Position numbers and translations under genes: made by a program. From positions 62,001 to 126,000 of the forward strand of contig JAGVSM010003414.1 of assembly GCA_022494885.1 (NCBI GenBank): a stretch of 64,000 nucleotides of DNA. The letters are read 5' to 3'. Source of the DNA: Micrasema longulum. Its lineage: Eukaryota > Arthropoda > Insecta > Trichoptera > Brachycentridae. The stretch's first letter is position 1. Every line of letters begins with the position of its first letter. Shown here piece by piece: positions 32,476-44,280 of this stretch. Below the pieces are notes generated by a model, which saw nothing but the letters and a program-made list of their open reading frames with translations, did not search any database and had not been told where the DNA came from.

Positions 32476-33023
32476 TAATAATACTGGATTAAATTTATTT
32501 TTTTAAACTATACGCCACGCAAGACTAATATCGTATTCTGAAATAACAATCTTCAATTAGTTTATTTATTGTAGCAGTGATAGTATGTATATAGTTTTAA
32601 AGCAGTTATGAAGGCAATCATTAATGTCATGGACTCCCTTCAACGAAAGATAGAATAATTTATAATATGGAATATCGAATATACCATAAACATTTCAATA
32701 TTGAAACAATTTATCGTATATTCTGATCATAATCAAGACATATGTAAAGGATTTATGTATGTCTTAACAGTTTGCATTTATTATACTATCGAACAAACCT
32801 ACAAAAAATATCATTTTACATAATATTGAAAATCTGTTTCAGCATATTTATAAAGTTGGATTTAAAACATGTTTTCATGATTTGATAACAGTATTTTGAG
32901 TGTGTACGGATAATTGTAGATTAACACTGGAATTTAATCCTATTATAAAAATTAACAGTTATAGGCAGCATGTTTAGAATATAATATTTTGTATTAATAA
33001 AAACATTAAGACTTATTTACTGA
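32476..33023. other. No feature recognised
   Basis: AT-rich. Confidence 0.4.
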
Positions 33024-33720
33024 TCATTAGCAGAATCAATCATTAGGTACGGTATTACCAGTTGGGGCCTTTCTTGTAAAACCAACATAAAAAAAATCAA
33101 TATTTACAAAACTCGGCTCTTAAATAAATGAACGGATCAGCTAGAATTGATAAGGAAGAGGTACCCGAACTTTTTAAAAAGCAAGGGTGCCTGTGGTAAA
33201 TGCAATTCTATTGCTCAACTTTGTTACCAGATTTGATAGTAACAACCAGAAAAGGTATATACATACACAATACAAGGCTAGCACAACGTGAAAGCTTGTC
33301 AGTACCGAGGTATGTTAACAAGTGTGGCCAAAAAACACTTCATTATACAATTACCAAGAATTTTAATAAAATTCCTAAGCCGATTTTAGAAGAAAATGTT
33401 AATGAAACTACTAAGGAAAAAAAAATTAAATGACTCATATGTAACAAGGCTTTATATTAATTATTATTTTATATGATTTATTTTAATTTTTGTGTATAAA
33501 TTATGTGTAAAAATACGTATGCTTTTAGATCTTTATAATGTTTATATTACTTTTTAAAAATTATATAATTTCTGTAACGTTTTTCTTTGTAAAGGAAAAA
33601 TAAGAAACCTGCCCTCAAGCCGGTTTCTCGGTTTAGTGGGTTTCATTATTTTTCCTTTTATATTTTTCTGTTCTGTTCATATTTACCTTTTTAAATAAAA
33701 ATAAAATATTTAAAAAAAAC
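33024..33720 (+). mobile_element. LINE ORF2 C-terminus (Jockey/CR1-like), degenerate
   Basis: IIRYGITSWGLSCKTNIKKI near 33035-33100, then in another frame HNTRLAQRESLSVPRYVNKC and GQKTLHYTITKNFNKIPKPI (33200-33433). The '(H)NTR...R...P......GxKxxxY......NxIP' pattern is the ORF2 tail. Stops and frame changes in the middle. The 3' UTR contains CAAGCCGGTTTCTCGGTTTA and ends in AAATAAAAATAAAATATTT. Confidence 0.75.
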
Positions 33721-33929
33721 CCTATGATAAAACTCAAATAAGTTAATTTGCAAAGTAAATCTAAAATGGAAGATATTCAATTAAAATAACTTGTTTATTT
33801 ATTTATTTTTTTAATAAAAATAAATATTTGCGTTCTAATGATTTACCCAAATATTTCATTTTGATGGCCATGTTAAACGAGTTGTAAATAAACAATGTTT
33901 GATTATGTCCAAATGCTTGCAGACTGGTG

Positions 33930-34057
33930 AAATAAATCTAAAGAGTTGTAAATAACTCACTATTAGAAAATGGAATCAAGTTGGGGTAGAGTGGGATTCG
34001 AACCACAGACCTTTGGTCCGTGAGTCCGAGACACTAGCCACAGGACCACAACCCGAT
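33930..34057 (-). mobile_element. tRNA-derived SINE
   Basis: On the minus strand: CGGGTTGTGGTCCTGTGGCT, then GGTCTGTGGTTCGAATCCCA, then GTGAGTTATTTACAACTC. This is the continuous version of the SINE that is split at 514-1173. At its right-hand side (33895-33935, +) a scrap of MITE family M (GTCCAAATGCTTGCAGACTG) precedes it. Confidence 0.8.
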
Positions 34058-34139
34058 TTCGAATTATTATACAACAAACAGAACTGTATTTTTCATCCAC
34101 CCGGATCCGAACTACATCTGAGATTAACATGATTTAAAA

Positions 34140-34265
34140 GTATCGTATTTTTCGGACCATAAAACGCGCTTTTTTACTCTGAAAATCCAACCAAAAATTG
34201 GGGTACATCTTATGGTGAAATGAATTTTATCGTCCGCAAAATATGGTACCCCTTAATTTAAAATT
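34140..34265. repeat. MITE end of the 'cggaccataaaacgc' type
   Basis: ATTTTTCGGACCATAAAACG followed by GGGGTACATCTTATGGTG. Sequences of this wording are common ends of small DNA elements in animals (from memory). The other end was not found, although 51880-51910 (GTCACGTTATAGGACGC) may be related. Confidence 0.4.
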
Positions 34266-34679
34266 ACTGTTAGCAAATATGTCATAGGTCCTGTTAAAGC
34301 CTGCATTTATAAAGTAAGTATTATTTTCTTCTGAATTTCTTTATTTTTGTTAAATACCATCAGTTTAGCTTAAGAAAGTTTTATTATAATACAAGAGAAG
34401 GTACATCGATGTGGGTTGTCAGTCTTTTAAAGTCCCTAAGGCAGACAACATTTGGTTACCGCATAAAGCATAGGTACACTACAGATTATACACTATCTGG
34501 TAAATTATAACTCAGAGCAAAACCCATCAGAATATTACGTGTACTCAAGCTGAGACCCATTAATATGGATCAATTTTTTTTTTAAAACTATTACATATTA
34601 AATGGGGCATTTAAAAAAATTTTGAATAGTTATTTTTAAATTATCAAAAATTTAAATGGTTTGTTAGTTAATTTTTTTT
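34266..34679. other. No feature recognised
   Basis: AT-rich spacer. Confidence 0.35.
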
Positions 34680-34850
34680 TTTGTGCTTGACGGATAAATT
34701 TTCTTCGAAAACGTGACGTTTCGCGTCCTGCGGGATAAACTGTGCGTTTCACGTTTTGGAGCCAAACTTGTACGCAATTTTTAATCGAAGCGCAGTCGGC
34801 GGTCATAACGAGTGACGTCAAAATGACGTGATGTCAACCGCGAGCCGTTT
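34680..34850 (-). repeat. Dispersed repeat family C, copy 3
   Basis: Reversed copy: the complement contains GTACAAGTTTGGCTCCAAAA and TCCCGCAGGACGCGAAACGT. TGACGTCA at 34813-34820. Confidence 0.6.
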
Positions 34851-35089
34851 TGTGTGCGTTTAATTTAAAAAAAGAAAATATTAATGAAAACTTGTTTTCA
34901 TATCATTGACAGTTATATCATTAGAATCGTAAAAATCCACTTTAAATTTAAATGATTTTTTAAACGTTATTCCCGATTTCCGAAAATACCCTATTGGGAA
35001 ATATTAAGTCACAATAGGGAAATATTGAGTCCTAATAAGAAAACTTCTCTTTTTTTAAACATTTCTAAAGTAATAAATGTCTATGAAAT

Positions 35090-35460
35090 ACTGTCCCGTA
35101 AAAAAAATAAGTTTTGCTAATTATTAGTAGCATAAAAAATACTTTTAAATTTGTAATTTCGAATTCCGACAAAAACCGTCATTCCATAGACCACGCCCCT
35201 AATACGTCACGATTCATGTTTATTTGTTTCTGCCATTGAACTTTGAGTAGAACAATTTCATGAATCTTCACACGACAACCAAGGCCAAATACGTCGCGTT
35301 TTTGTACTAACATATTTTTATTGAGTTTCTTTTTTACATTTATGTATGAAAACATTTCTCTACAATATCCAAATTGAGTTCGAAAATACAGTTAATTATT
35401 CTCAATCCATTTTATTTATTTTTATTGGTAATCGTAGTATGTTATATTTCCCTATTGTTT
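35090..35460 (+). repeat. Dispersed repeat, right half of family B
   Basis: Aligns over about 300 bases with 55740-56110: CCTAATACGTCACGATTCAT, CAACCAAGGCCAAA, ACGTCGCGTTTTT, GTATGAAAACATTT and GTAGTATGT. In the 55-kb copy it follows the left half of family B, so both may belong to one element. Confidence 0.6.
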
Positions 35461-35782
35461 GTTCGAATACTAATACGAATCGAGGATGTCACTAAAATAC
35501 ATTACGTTTTTTTTTTCTTTGAAATAAATTTACCCCTGAGTCAACATAATATTATAACAAAATATATCATATAATATCATCAACTTCATCCCCTTTTGAG
35601 ATCGGAAAACTTTATTTAAAAAATATGGAAGTAATTTATTTGACGAAATTATGACTAGTTTTACTAAATACTCTTCTAAAAAAGGTTTTTATTCCTCTTG
35701 AAATAATTTTCAATAATATATCCAGTTTAGGATTTTGACCACATTTTGTTCAGAAGCAGGCCAATATCGTAATTACATATTT
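35461..35782. other. No feature recognised
   Basis: AT-rich. Confidence 0.35.
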
Positions 35783-35854
35783 GACCAATTTTTCATTCAT
35801 AAATCTAACCAATTTTTCATTCATAAATCTGACCAATTTTTCATTCATAAATTT
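35783..35854. repeat. Tandem repeat, 3 x 24 bp
   Basis: The unit GACCAATTTTTCATTCATAA+ATCT occurs three times with two substitutions. The ORF over it (35735-35992) therefore has an 8-residue repeat ending in QFFIHKS, most likely by chance. Confidence 0.9.
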
Positions 35855-37291
35855 TTCGTCAGTTTACTAATCTATATAAAACGGGCTTTAATACCAAGGC
35901 AAGGTAGCGGCAAATTTCCGCGAATAAAGGGAGCTCTTTATAAAATGACTGTACCGAGGTTGACTATAGCCAGAGGTTCTGTTGTTAATTAACAGCAGTA
36001 GTGACGCGTGCTTCTCAGAACGACAAGACAGCAGAAAGTTGAATGATAGATACGAATTGAAAAACAGTTAAATTCCTAAAAACTTACAAAAAGCATATTT
36101 TTTGGACATACAGTATTTTTAATATGATTCAGATTATGATATATTATACATTAAATTATAAATTTAATTGAACAAAACGGAAAACATTCAAATATAACAC
36201 TATTGTGGTGGTAAGTATAAAAGTAATTAAGTTATAAAATAAAATATTAAATTAAACCATCTTTGTCACCAAAATATATTATTTGTTTATTTATCTTATC
36301 ATATATATTATATACCTACATAAAATGTTTACCGTCATGTAAAGTTACTTTGATTGTTTGACGTAGGTAAGTTACCATCAAAAATAAATTCACAATTCAA
36401 TAAAAATTATAATTATACAAAAAAAATCATAAAAATGAATTCATAAAAATATGTTCTTCAAAGGAAGGAAATTCATTTTCCATTCACGTTTAATCGCTAG
36501 TTGTTCCGAAAAAAGGTAAAAGAAGAAAAACAAATAATCGTTTCGTTTTTGCCAAAATGTGTTGCATGAAATAAGCAATAAATATTTGACGTTAAACTTT
36601 TTTAAGCATTTTTTTGTGCAACCTGACCTAAGAGACTCATTAATACTAGTTAAAGATTTCATGCGGACAAGTTTTTTAAAATGTATATAATTCACAAACA
36701 ATAACTCTTTTGTATAAAAACCAAATATTATAAATAATCAAACAATTATAAATACACAACTAACTCTCTTTTGCATATTGAATCTTCTAAATATTGTAAT
36801 TTAATTTATCGATTATTCATTAAATCATGCTATGACTCTATTCGGATTCAAAGGGTTACAACTTGCCCCGATTTATTTTACCGCAAGGAGTCATAAATTT
36901 GACAGTCAACATAGATCCCAAGAATATTCTTCCCTTCCTGTTTGGTAGGTGCTTACTTGTTTGTATGCATTTTGTCCGTTAGCAAGTAAGGCAGTGATTT
37001 ATGCTGAATTTTCCTCGTGTCGTAGTTAGTTGCGATGAAGACTTCAAATTATGTAAATTCGCGCGACACGACTGAGTCGGGAAGCTGCGAAATCATAACT
37101 GGCTTATTTGACGTTGCTACGTCAAATAAATCGAAATAAATTTAACGTGACTTTTAAAAATTATCATGGCCATTACCTTTTCCACACCCAATGACGCATA
37201 GGGTACTTCAAAAGCACAAGTGTTATAATATTGTTATTTCACATAAAATATTTATCAATATTCGTTTTGACAACTTTACTATCGACTAATA
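35855..37291. other. No gene; two GC-richer unassigned patches
   Basis: 35870-36040 (GGCAAGGTAGCGGCAAATTT, GACTATAGCCAGAGG) follows the tandem repeat and may be part of an unlisted element. 36860-37130 is less AT-rich and single-copy here, including GCGCGACACGACTGAGTCGG; it could hold regulatory sites but none is provable. A SINE core scrap lies at 37180-37215. Confidence 0.35.
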
Positions 37292-37579
37292 GTGATTTGG
37301 TATAGATACGTATTGTTTTTCTTCTGTTGCTTGAGTGCATGTTATATAGGGCAAATTATTTTAATGTTTCCTATATGTATTTGGGTTTTGTGTCGTTGTT
37401 TGATTTGTTTGTATTACTACGTTCTTCTTCCTTTCCGAAGCGGGATCTGGAGCGTGCGGCCGCGGTCTCAATTTGGAACTAACACTGTATTCCTTCACTG
37501 TCATACTGGGGAATTAGAAAAAAGTGATTGTGCTGACCATGTGTATTCGATTGATCACAAATTGACAATACTGCAGTGA
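37292..37579 (+). other. Unassigned 95-residue ORF
   Basis: The first half is hydrophobic and AT-driven. The second half, GIWSVRPRSQFGTNTVFLHC then ELEKSDCADHVYSIDHKLTI, has protein-like composition and a GC-richer code including a NotI-like GCGGCCGC. No family recognised. No convincing splice acceptor in the dys phase and no PAS similarity. Confidence 0.25.
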
Positions 37580-39044
37580 GGGGTACGATGAAAGCCTTTA
37601 AAGTTTCTTTGTTTTGTTATTTCCGCTGTTTGATTTTAAATACATATTAAATTTTCGCTTGATTAGTTTAAAAAAATTGATATTGATACGCGAAACTGAA
37701 GAATGACTCAAGTCTTTATGAGCAGTTTTAGGTAAATGATGGATATTTTCATTGTATCGACTAATAGTTATTCATCTGGTGCTTAGACATTAGAGTTAAT
37801 TAAAATTCAAATAAAAGAGCTGAAAATGAACATGTATTTATTTCGGTTTTAATGCCTTTGAAATAAAAACAATACTTAAGCGATTGGTGTGCTTACGTAG
37901 AACTTAATGCACTATTTAAAATCTTTAGTGAATACTTCAAAAATATTTTTTTTTCTTATACTTTGAAATAAAATTAATATATATTTTTTTGTACTACTGG
38001 GTTTCGTACCTACTCGATCGGTGATGTTTTATTCCACACATTTTGAATTTTAATTTCATAATGATTCATAAAATGTTTTCAAATATTTTACTTCAAAATT
38101 ATTTTTTATTTTATTGTGGATAACTTATATAGCGCCATTTTCGTAATAAAATACCTCAAGGGCGCTTTACATGGTGATTCTACTGTTAAGTTAATTTAAT
38201 TGAAGCTTTAAATTTGTAATTTGATTAAAATAATTTATTTTGTTGTCTTATGTATTATGGCATAATTTTAACGTAAAACAATTTTATCGTAATTTTATGC
38301 AATTTATACAGAAATATAAATTAACCCTATCAGCCCGGGTGTTTATTAAAATATGCATAAACAAAATTTTAGATTTATTTATTCAATTTACCGAAATTAA
38401 AAGGAGTGAGTTTTTTATTATTGGTCACTATTTTATGCTTTGGAACGAATTCCTGCCGTCCTAATAAATTATATTTAAGCCAATTTTTGAATTAATTTTA
38501 AAAGATTCACCTAATTTGATTAAATAAACAAGAACGGTATTTTTTTTTCTTTTCTTTATAATAATTTAAATTCATAAATTTATGTAAATAAAATAGTAAT
38601 GCATCCCAAACTCTATGAGACCAAAAACGTGTTGAGTAAGGATACAACATAATGGATTGTTACAGCATACATATTTTAAAAGACAAAAATAAAAGACAAA
38701 ACATAAATAACAATTCCATATCACTTTCTCATTCACGGAGCATAAAATGTGCACTCTTTTACGATTTAAAAAAAGAATATATGGACTGTCTCACAGCAGT
38801 CTCTTAGCAAGATAATACATGTTTCTTGAACTTTGTCAACAAAAAAAGTTTAGTGATGAACGACGAATTGAAATTTAACATGTTATATTCTTAGGACTTA
38901 TAAAAGACACGCAAAATTCATATCAATAATTAAATTTGTAAAGTGGCGACATTATCGAATCTTTCTTCCAAAATAAAATACTTTGTTTCAAAAACGGAAA
39001 TAATATAATGTATGAAACCTTTGTAAAAACTAAAATATATTTTA
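37580..39044. other. No gene; repeat family D scrap
   Basis: At 38130-38172 AGCGCCATTTTCGTAATAAA+ATACCTCAA is the reverse of 62885-62925. Everything else is AT-rich. Confidence 0.4.
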
Positions 39045-39372
39045 TGCAACGATGTTTGAGTATGTCCAAATGCTTGCCGACTGGCTGGATTTCCTCCATA
39101 GGGAGTTATTCATATTAGTAGGTGATTTGGTTCAGCCGGATGAATCTCACTCACATAATAAAGGTTTCGGCTCCTTTACTTCACAAAAGTCAACAGATGT
39201 AAGAGGTGAGGGAATGTGGATGTTTAAACATGGGTAGAATTGTGAACGTTACACATTGTGTAAAGTGGCCACTTAAACCAGCCAATGACAGGTCATTAGC
39301 CCTGTAAATGCCTAGACGTCCATATTCCCTTCTCAATAATATTTTCCCTCTCCGTTGAAATAAATTAAAATA
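39045..39372 (+). mobile_element. MITE family M, copy
   Basis: GAGTATGTCCAAATGCTTGC, GACTGGCTGGATTTCCTCC, GTTCAGCCGGATGAATCTCA, GTGGCCACTTAAACCAGCCA and CCTCTCCGTTGAAATAAAT in the same order as the complement of 39575-40110. Contains both inner and outer blocks of one end. Confidence 0.8.
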
Positions 39373-39574
39373 TATTTTATGCTTAAGAGAACAGAAAATC
39401 AGAATGACTTTAAAATACCACAAATACATTATAATATAATATTAATGATTGTATTTGACCTCTATCTTTAATATTATATGAAGCATATATCTAACAGCAA
39501 CTAAAAAACTCATTTAACAAATTAAACAATTCAACGTAACTGCACTCTTTCAACTAGAATCCCTAATTTTTTTC

Positions 39575-40110
39575 TTTGAATTTGCTGCAACAGAGAAGGA
39601 AAACATTTTTTTAAAGGGAATATGGAAGTCTAGGCATTTACAGGTCTTATGACCTGTCATTGGCTGGTTTAAGTGGCTACTTAACACAATTGGTAACATT
39701 CATCATTTTGCCTATGTTTGAACATCCATATTTCCACAACTCTTCCATCTGTTGACTTTTGTAAAGTAAAGGTGCTGAAACTTTTATCATGTGGGTGAGA
39801 TTCACCCGGCTGAACCAATTCGCCTACTAGGCAACGCCTAAAAACAATTTTTATACTTCTTTTTTTACCAGGTAGTTAGTTGAACAATGTTTTGAGTATG
39901 TCCAAATGCTTGCAGACTGGCTGGATTTCTTCCCTAGAGAGTTATACATGTTTTAATTTGTTGCAACAGAGAGACTTCCGTATTCCCTTTTCAATAATAT
40001 TTTCCCTGTCTGTCGTAACAAATTTAAAAATGAATAATTCTCTAGGGAGGAAATTAAGCCAGTCTGAAAGCATTTGGACTTACTCAAAACATTGGCCAGA
40101 AAGTTTTGTT
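39575..40110. mobile_element. MITE family M, longest uninterrupted copy
   Basis: It starts AATTTGCTGCAACAGAGAAG, continues with GTCTAGGCATTTACAGG, GGCTGGTTTAAGTGGC, the AACATCCATATTTCCACAAC block, GATTCACCCGGCTGAACC, CTAGGCAACGCCT and GTCCAAATGCTTGCAGACTG, then AATTTGTTGCAACAGAGAGA and a partial second end (CTGTCTGTCGTAACAAATTT at 40008-40027). No transposase, so it is non-autonomous. Part of a cluster with 39045 and 40375. Confidence 0.8.
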
Positions 40111-40374
40111 CATAAATTAGCCACTGATGCAATTGAAGCCGAAGAACTAAAACATTTTTTTCAAATGTAGTAAACATAGACACAATAAATGAATATCAAA
40201 ACAATATCAAGACAAGAAGAGTCGAGATTAATAAATCAGGGATTATTCAATAAAATTCCTGACAAAACTAAACAAAAGACTTAGACAACCATTGTAAAAG
40301 ATGTTAAAAATATTATTATTTACAATAGAATTTGAATTTTTAAAAAATAAATGTTAAATTAATGTAATCCAAAA

Positions 40375-40580
40375 GTTTTTTAACTTCACAGACATCAACA
40401 GATGAAAGAATTTAAAAAATATAAATGTTTAAATACAGGCAGAATAGTGAATGTTACACGGTGTGTAAAGTGGCCACTAAAACCAGCCAATGACAGGTCA
40501 TAAGCCCTGTAGATGCCTAGACTTCCATAATAAATTCTCGTTAATGTTTCTTCATCTCTGTTGTAATATGTTAATTGATA
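40375..40580 (+). mobile_element. MITE family M, partial copy
   Basis: CATCAACAGATGAAAGAATT, GTGGCCACTAAAACCAGCCA, CTGTAGATGCCTAGACTTCC and CATCTCTGTTGTAATATGTT, that is, the inner block and one complete end. Confidence 0.8.
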
Positions 40581-40629
40581 AGTTTTTATTAATAAAGAAA
40601 TTTCAAAAAAATACCTATAGTTTTAAAGA

Positions 40630-41272
40630 ACCGTAAAACGGGGTTAAATTACACCATCAAGGGTAACATTGCATCAAAAAAAAAAAGTTTTTAGAGACAC
40701 CTGTTGTCATTGCTACTAACAATAACTCATTGTTTCTTCAAATATTCAATGGATGTCACTTTTCACTCTTACCTAAGGTTATTTTCCATTCAATATGGTA
40801 CTTTAGTACTGAGCGATTAGCGGTTTGGGTTGGTTGTGCAGTTTTTTTGAATAATTTCTATAGGTAATTCTTATCACATCTTCAACAGTGTGTATCATTC
40901 TAAGGTGAGTAAAGTGGTTTCGTATGTTGAATTTTGTCATGTATTTGATAATACCAGTATTTTTTACTAAATTTACCAAAAAGTATTAATATTAATATTT
41001 CCATGTCCATGTGGAATCTATTAAGATACTGAAGGAAAAAAAAAAGTGATGCAATGTCACCCCGCCCTAGGGCTTACTTTGCATCATTTTTCAAAAAATT
41101 ATAGCTTGTATATGAAACTACAAAATATACTTATAACCACGAAAAAGTAAAGGAAATATATTATATAACCATGACATTTATTGTCAAAAACACTACTCAT
41201 CTCCTCGATGAAAAAAATCATTATAGCTGAAAAGTTATTAAAAAGTGATGCAATTTAACCCCGTTTTACGGT
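40630..41272. mobile_element. TIR element with 20-bp perfect ends
   Basis: The left CCGTAAAACGGGGTTAAATT (40631-40650) is exactly repeated in inverse at 41252-41271. Inside, TTGCATCA motifs recur (near 40670, 41050, 41085, 41250), for example GATGCAATGTCACCCCGCCC. Total length about 640 bp; no transposase. Right-hand neighbour is TAAGCC; no clear target duplication seen. Confidence 0.8.
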
Positions 41273-41789
41273 AAGCCATTTAGTACAAAGAAAAATAATC
41301 CTCAGGAAACAATTCAGGTTGCAAGGGTTAAAGTTGCAATATTCAAACGGAGTTGAACTTTATCTGTTAATAAAAATCAAATGGCCCCGATTAATAATAA
41401 TATCAAAAAGTATGTAATAAACTACTCGTATAAGCGTTTTTGAGCTAAATCTTCGTAGACAAGTTTGCTATTTCAAATACCTACTGTTATTTACAATCCA
41501 TGCAAATTTATTCTTATAGCCAGAGGTGCTTGGAGTATGCCTATTATTACCATGGAAAACCTCACGTAAATATGGGTGTCCTATGGATGAAGTAAGCTTC
41601 GCCACGAAAAGTAGCAGAATAATTTATCATCAAGTTTGAAGTCATTCGACCTGATTTTATTCCAGCATTGCGCGTTATGATACACAATAGTACTTTTATA
41701 ATAATAATTACAATACCAACTAAAGTGCGTTTAACTGAGAGACACCCAAAGACCCAAACAGCGTAAGTCCATCGTCTTATATCATCGTC
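41273..41789. other. No feature recognised
   Basis: AT-rich spacer. Confidence 0.4.
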
Positions 41790-42130
41790 TCATAATTTTA
41801 TTTATTTTATTTTATTTTATTTGGGATTTTTACAGCTATTACATGAACAAAATAAGCAGAAAAATCTTAACAATGCTAAAGCCAATTTAAAAAATCCACT
41901 GTAAATATAATGACACATAATATATAAGAAAAGAAGTTTAGTAATTGCATCTGTGTGACGTTTGTATTCATGTGTATGTGAATGTGTGTATGCGTGAATG
42001 AATGAGGGAGAGGATACATGTGCGTGTGGGAATGAATTAGGGAGAGGGTGCGTGTGTGTGGGTGCGTAAGTATAAAAGAATAATTGTTTAAAACTTGTAA
42101 ATTGTATTAAAAATGGTACAATAAAGAGCT
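41790..42130 (-). mobile_element. LINE 3' end, probable, with (AAAAT)n tail
   Basis: TTATTTTATTTTATTTTATT at about 41800-41822 is a reversed A-rich tail, followed by GGGATTTTTACAGCTATTAC, the same kind of start as the LINE at 42975 (CCAACAGCTATAATTATC). The purine/GT-rich stretch 41945-42070 would be its 3' UTR. No ORF left. Confidence 0.45.
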
Positions 42131-42769
42131 GAGTAAAAAAATTACAAACCTTTTTGATAAAATTCAGATGACGAAATGATATAAATTGTATTTTTTATTT
42201 TTTTAAGTATGTTAAATTTCAAAACCGTATTCTGAAAAAAAGGAAAAACATTTTCTTTTAAAATTTAATTGATACACATCGAATGAATAATGTGCGACGA
42301 GTCCTATACAATACGGTAGGTTACCACAAAATGCAGTAAATACGAAATAATGACAACAATAAAATAAGGTTCAACAATACGCGAACGTTGATTCAAAACG
42401 AACACATAAATGCATAGTATATGCACCTACAATATATATAAATAAGAATAACATATAAGTTTAATGGAAATGATTCGGATTATAAAAATCAGGTGTCACT
42501 ATCAGGTGTCACATAATTAACAACGCTGATACATAATGTAATTGCTCCAAAAATATTTTATGATTTATTGCCATATATAAAAGACTAAAAATGTAAAACA
42601 AATTTTAAAATAAAAATAACTGCACATATAAATAGTGTAGCGAGAGATTTTTTTTGAAAAATATACGTAATTCAAAAAACGTAGTACTTTATATAATTGG
42701 TACACATATTATTTTTATTTTTATGTATTTCATTGCTTTATATTGTTTTTTAGTATATATTATACTATA
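42131..42769. other. No feature recognised
   Basis: AT-rich sequence; the ORF at 42654 runs into a LINE 3' UTR and is not a gene. Confidence 0.35.
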
Positions 42770-42886
42770 TTATTTAAGTTTAAGTAACATGTATTCTTGG
42801 CACATATATATACTTTATATTTGTATAACAACGATTTTTAATTTCTTACATTTGACTAGCTAGATATTTATAATTAAGTAGTTTTA

Positions 42887-44280
42887 ATAACATATTACAA
42901 CAGACCTGAAGAACATTCAAGAAAAGGAAATATAGAAGCCTAGGCATCTACAGGGCTTATGACCTGTCAATGGCTGTTTTTTTTTCAAAATTATTTTTTT
43001 ATTTATTTGGATAACCAACAGCTATAATTATCTCATATTTATATAACAAAACAAATAACAAATAAGCCAATTACAGGTTTTCACAAGTAGCATCACAGTA
43101 AGTTAAAAAAGATTCTCGAACATAAAATGAATAGTAATTAAATGTAAACTTAAAAGAAAATAAAAAAATACTACTAGTTATTTCGAAAGCAAACGCCGCA
43201 CGTTATTAAGATTATTTTCAAATAAATCTATGTTAAATGATTTATTAATTACATTAAAATGATTAAAAGTTCGCCATAAATATGAATTTTTTCCTATAAT
43301 TAGATGAAACAAGAGGTATGTGAAGAAGAGGGTTATTTCTTAAAACTTTGGAAGGAACATTGATAGAAAGTTTGCAAAGTAGTTCAGGACAGTCAATTGA
43401 ACCAGAGGCAATTTTAAGTAAATAAATTATATCCGCTATTTCACGACGTTTTTGCAGAGGCAGTAGGTGATGTTTTTTACATATATGAATATACTGGTCA
43501 GATTTAAACTCAAGTTTCAACCGGAAACACATGAACTTTACGATTTTTTTTTGAATATTTTCAATGCGTGATAACTGCACATTGTACATAGGATTCCATA
43601 TTTGTGATGCATATTCTAAATTGCTTCGCACTAATGTACAGTAAAGGATTTTAAGTGTCTTTGCCATAGTGAACGACGTAGAGCTACGCATAACAAAGCC
43701 AAGCGCACGCGATGACTTTTTTATGATGCTGTCAACATGGGCGTCAAAAAGTAATTTACTATCATGGAAGACACCTAGATCCTTTACACATAATGAGCGT
43801 TGGAGGTTTTGACCCTTAAGCACATAGTAAGTACGTAAAAATTTTTCTTTGCGACTAAATGTAATAACTGAACACTTAGAAGGATTAAGGTCCAAGCAGT
43901 TTAAGTGGCCACTTTACACACTGTGTAACATTCACCATTCTGCCTATATTTGAACATCTATATTCCTTCAATTCTTTCATCTGTTGATGTTTGTGAAGTT
44001 AAAGAGCTGAAACCTTTATTTATGCGGGTGAGATTCATCTAATTGAATTATTTCACCTACATACTAGGCAACGCCTGAAAATGTTATTTTTTAAATTTCT
44101 ATACTTCTTCATGGACCAGGTAATTTATCAACCATATTTTGAGTTTGTCCAAATTTTTGTAGACAAGGACTAGATTCAACTCCCTTACATAGTTTGTAAA
44201 GTGGCCACTTAAACCAGCCATTGATAGGTCATAAGCCCTGTAGATGCCTAGACTTCTATATTACCTTTTCTTAAATGTTC
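42887..44280. mobile_element. MITE family M carrying a LINE insertion
   Basis: The left end (ACATATTACAACAGACCTGA, GCCTAGGCATCTACAGGGCT, ACCTGTCAATGGCTG) and the right part (GTTTAAGTGGCCACTTTACA, CATTCTGCCTATATTTGAAC, the inner blocks, then CCCTGTAGATGCCTAGACTT and CCTTTTCTTAAATGTTC) make one element once 42975-43897 is removed. The outermost 20 or so bases of the right end are missing. Flanked by the 10-bp duplication TAAGTAGTTT. Confidence 0.75.
42975..43897 (-). mobile_element. LINE ORF2 C-terminal half (Jockey/CR1-like), nested
   Basis: One open frame of 210 residues (43263-43895) plus a 3' UTR to a T run at 42975-42985, its poly(A) tail. Residues MDLNPSKCSVITFSRKEK, SLCVKDLGVFHDSKLLFDAH, ALGFVMRSS and TLVRSNLEYASQIWNPMYNV, then IENIQKKIVKFMCFRLKLEF and IDCPELLCKLSINVPSK, follow the standard order after the YADD motif. 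The insert interrupts GGCTG|GTTTAAGTGGCC of the MITE. An intact 210-codon frame means a fairly recent insertion. Confidence 0.92.

Noticed and set aside
43263..43895. Host gene of 210 residues
   Set aside because: It is the best ORF in the window, but its blocks are those of LINE ORF2, and it has a poly(A) end and nested position.
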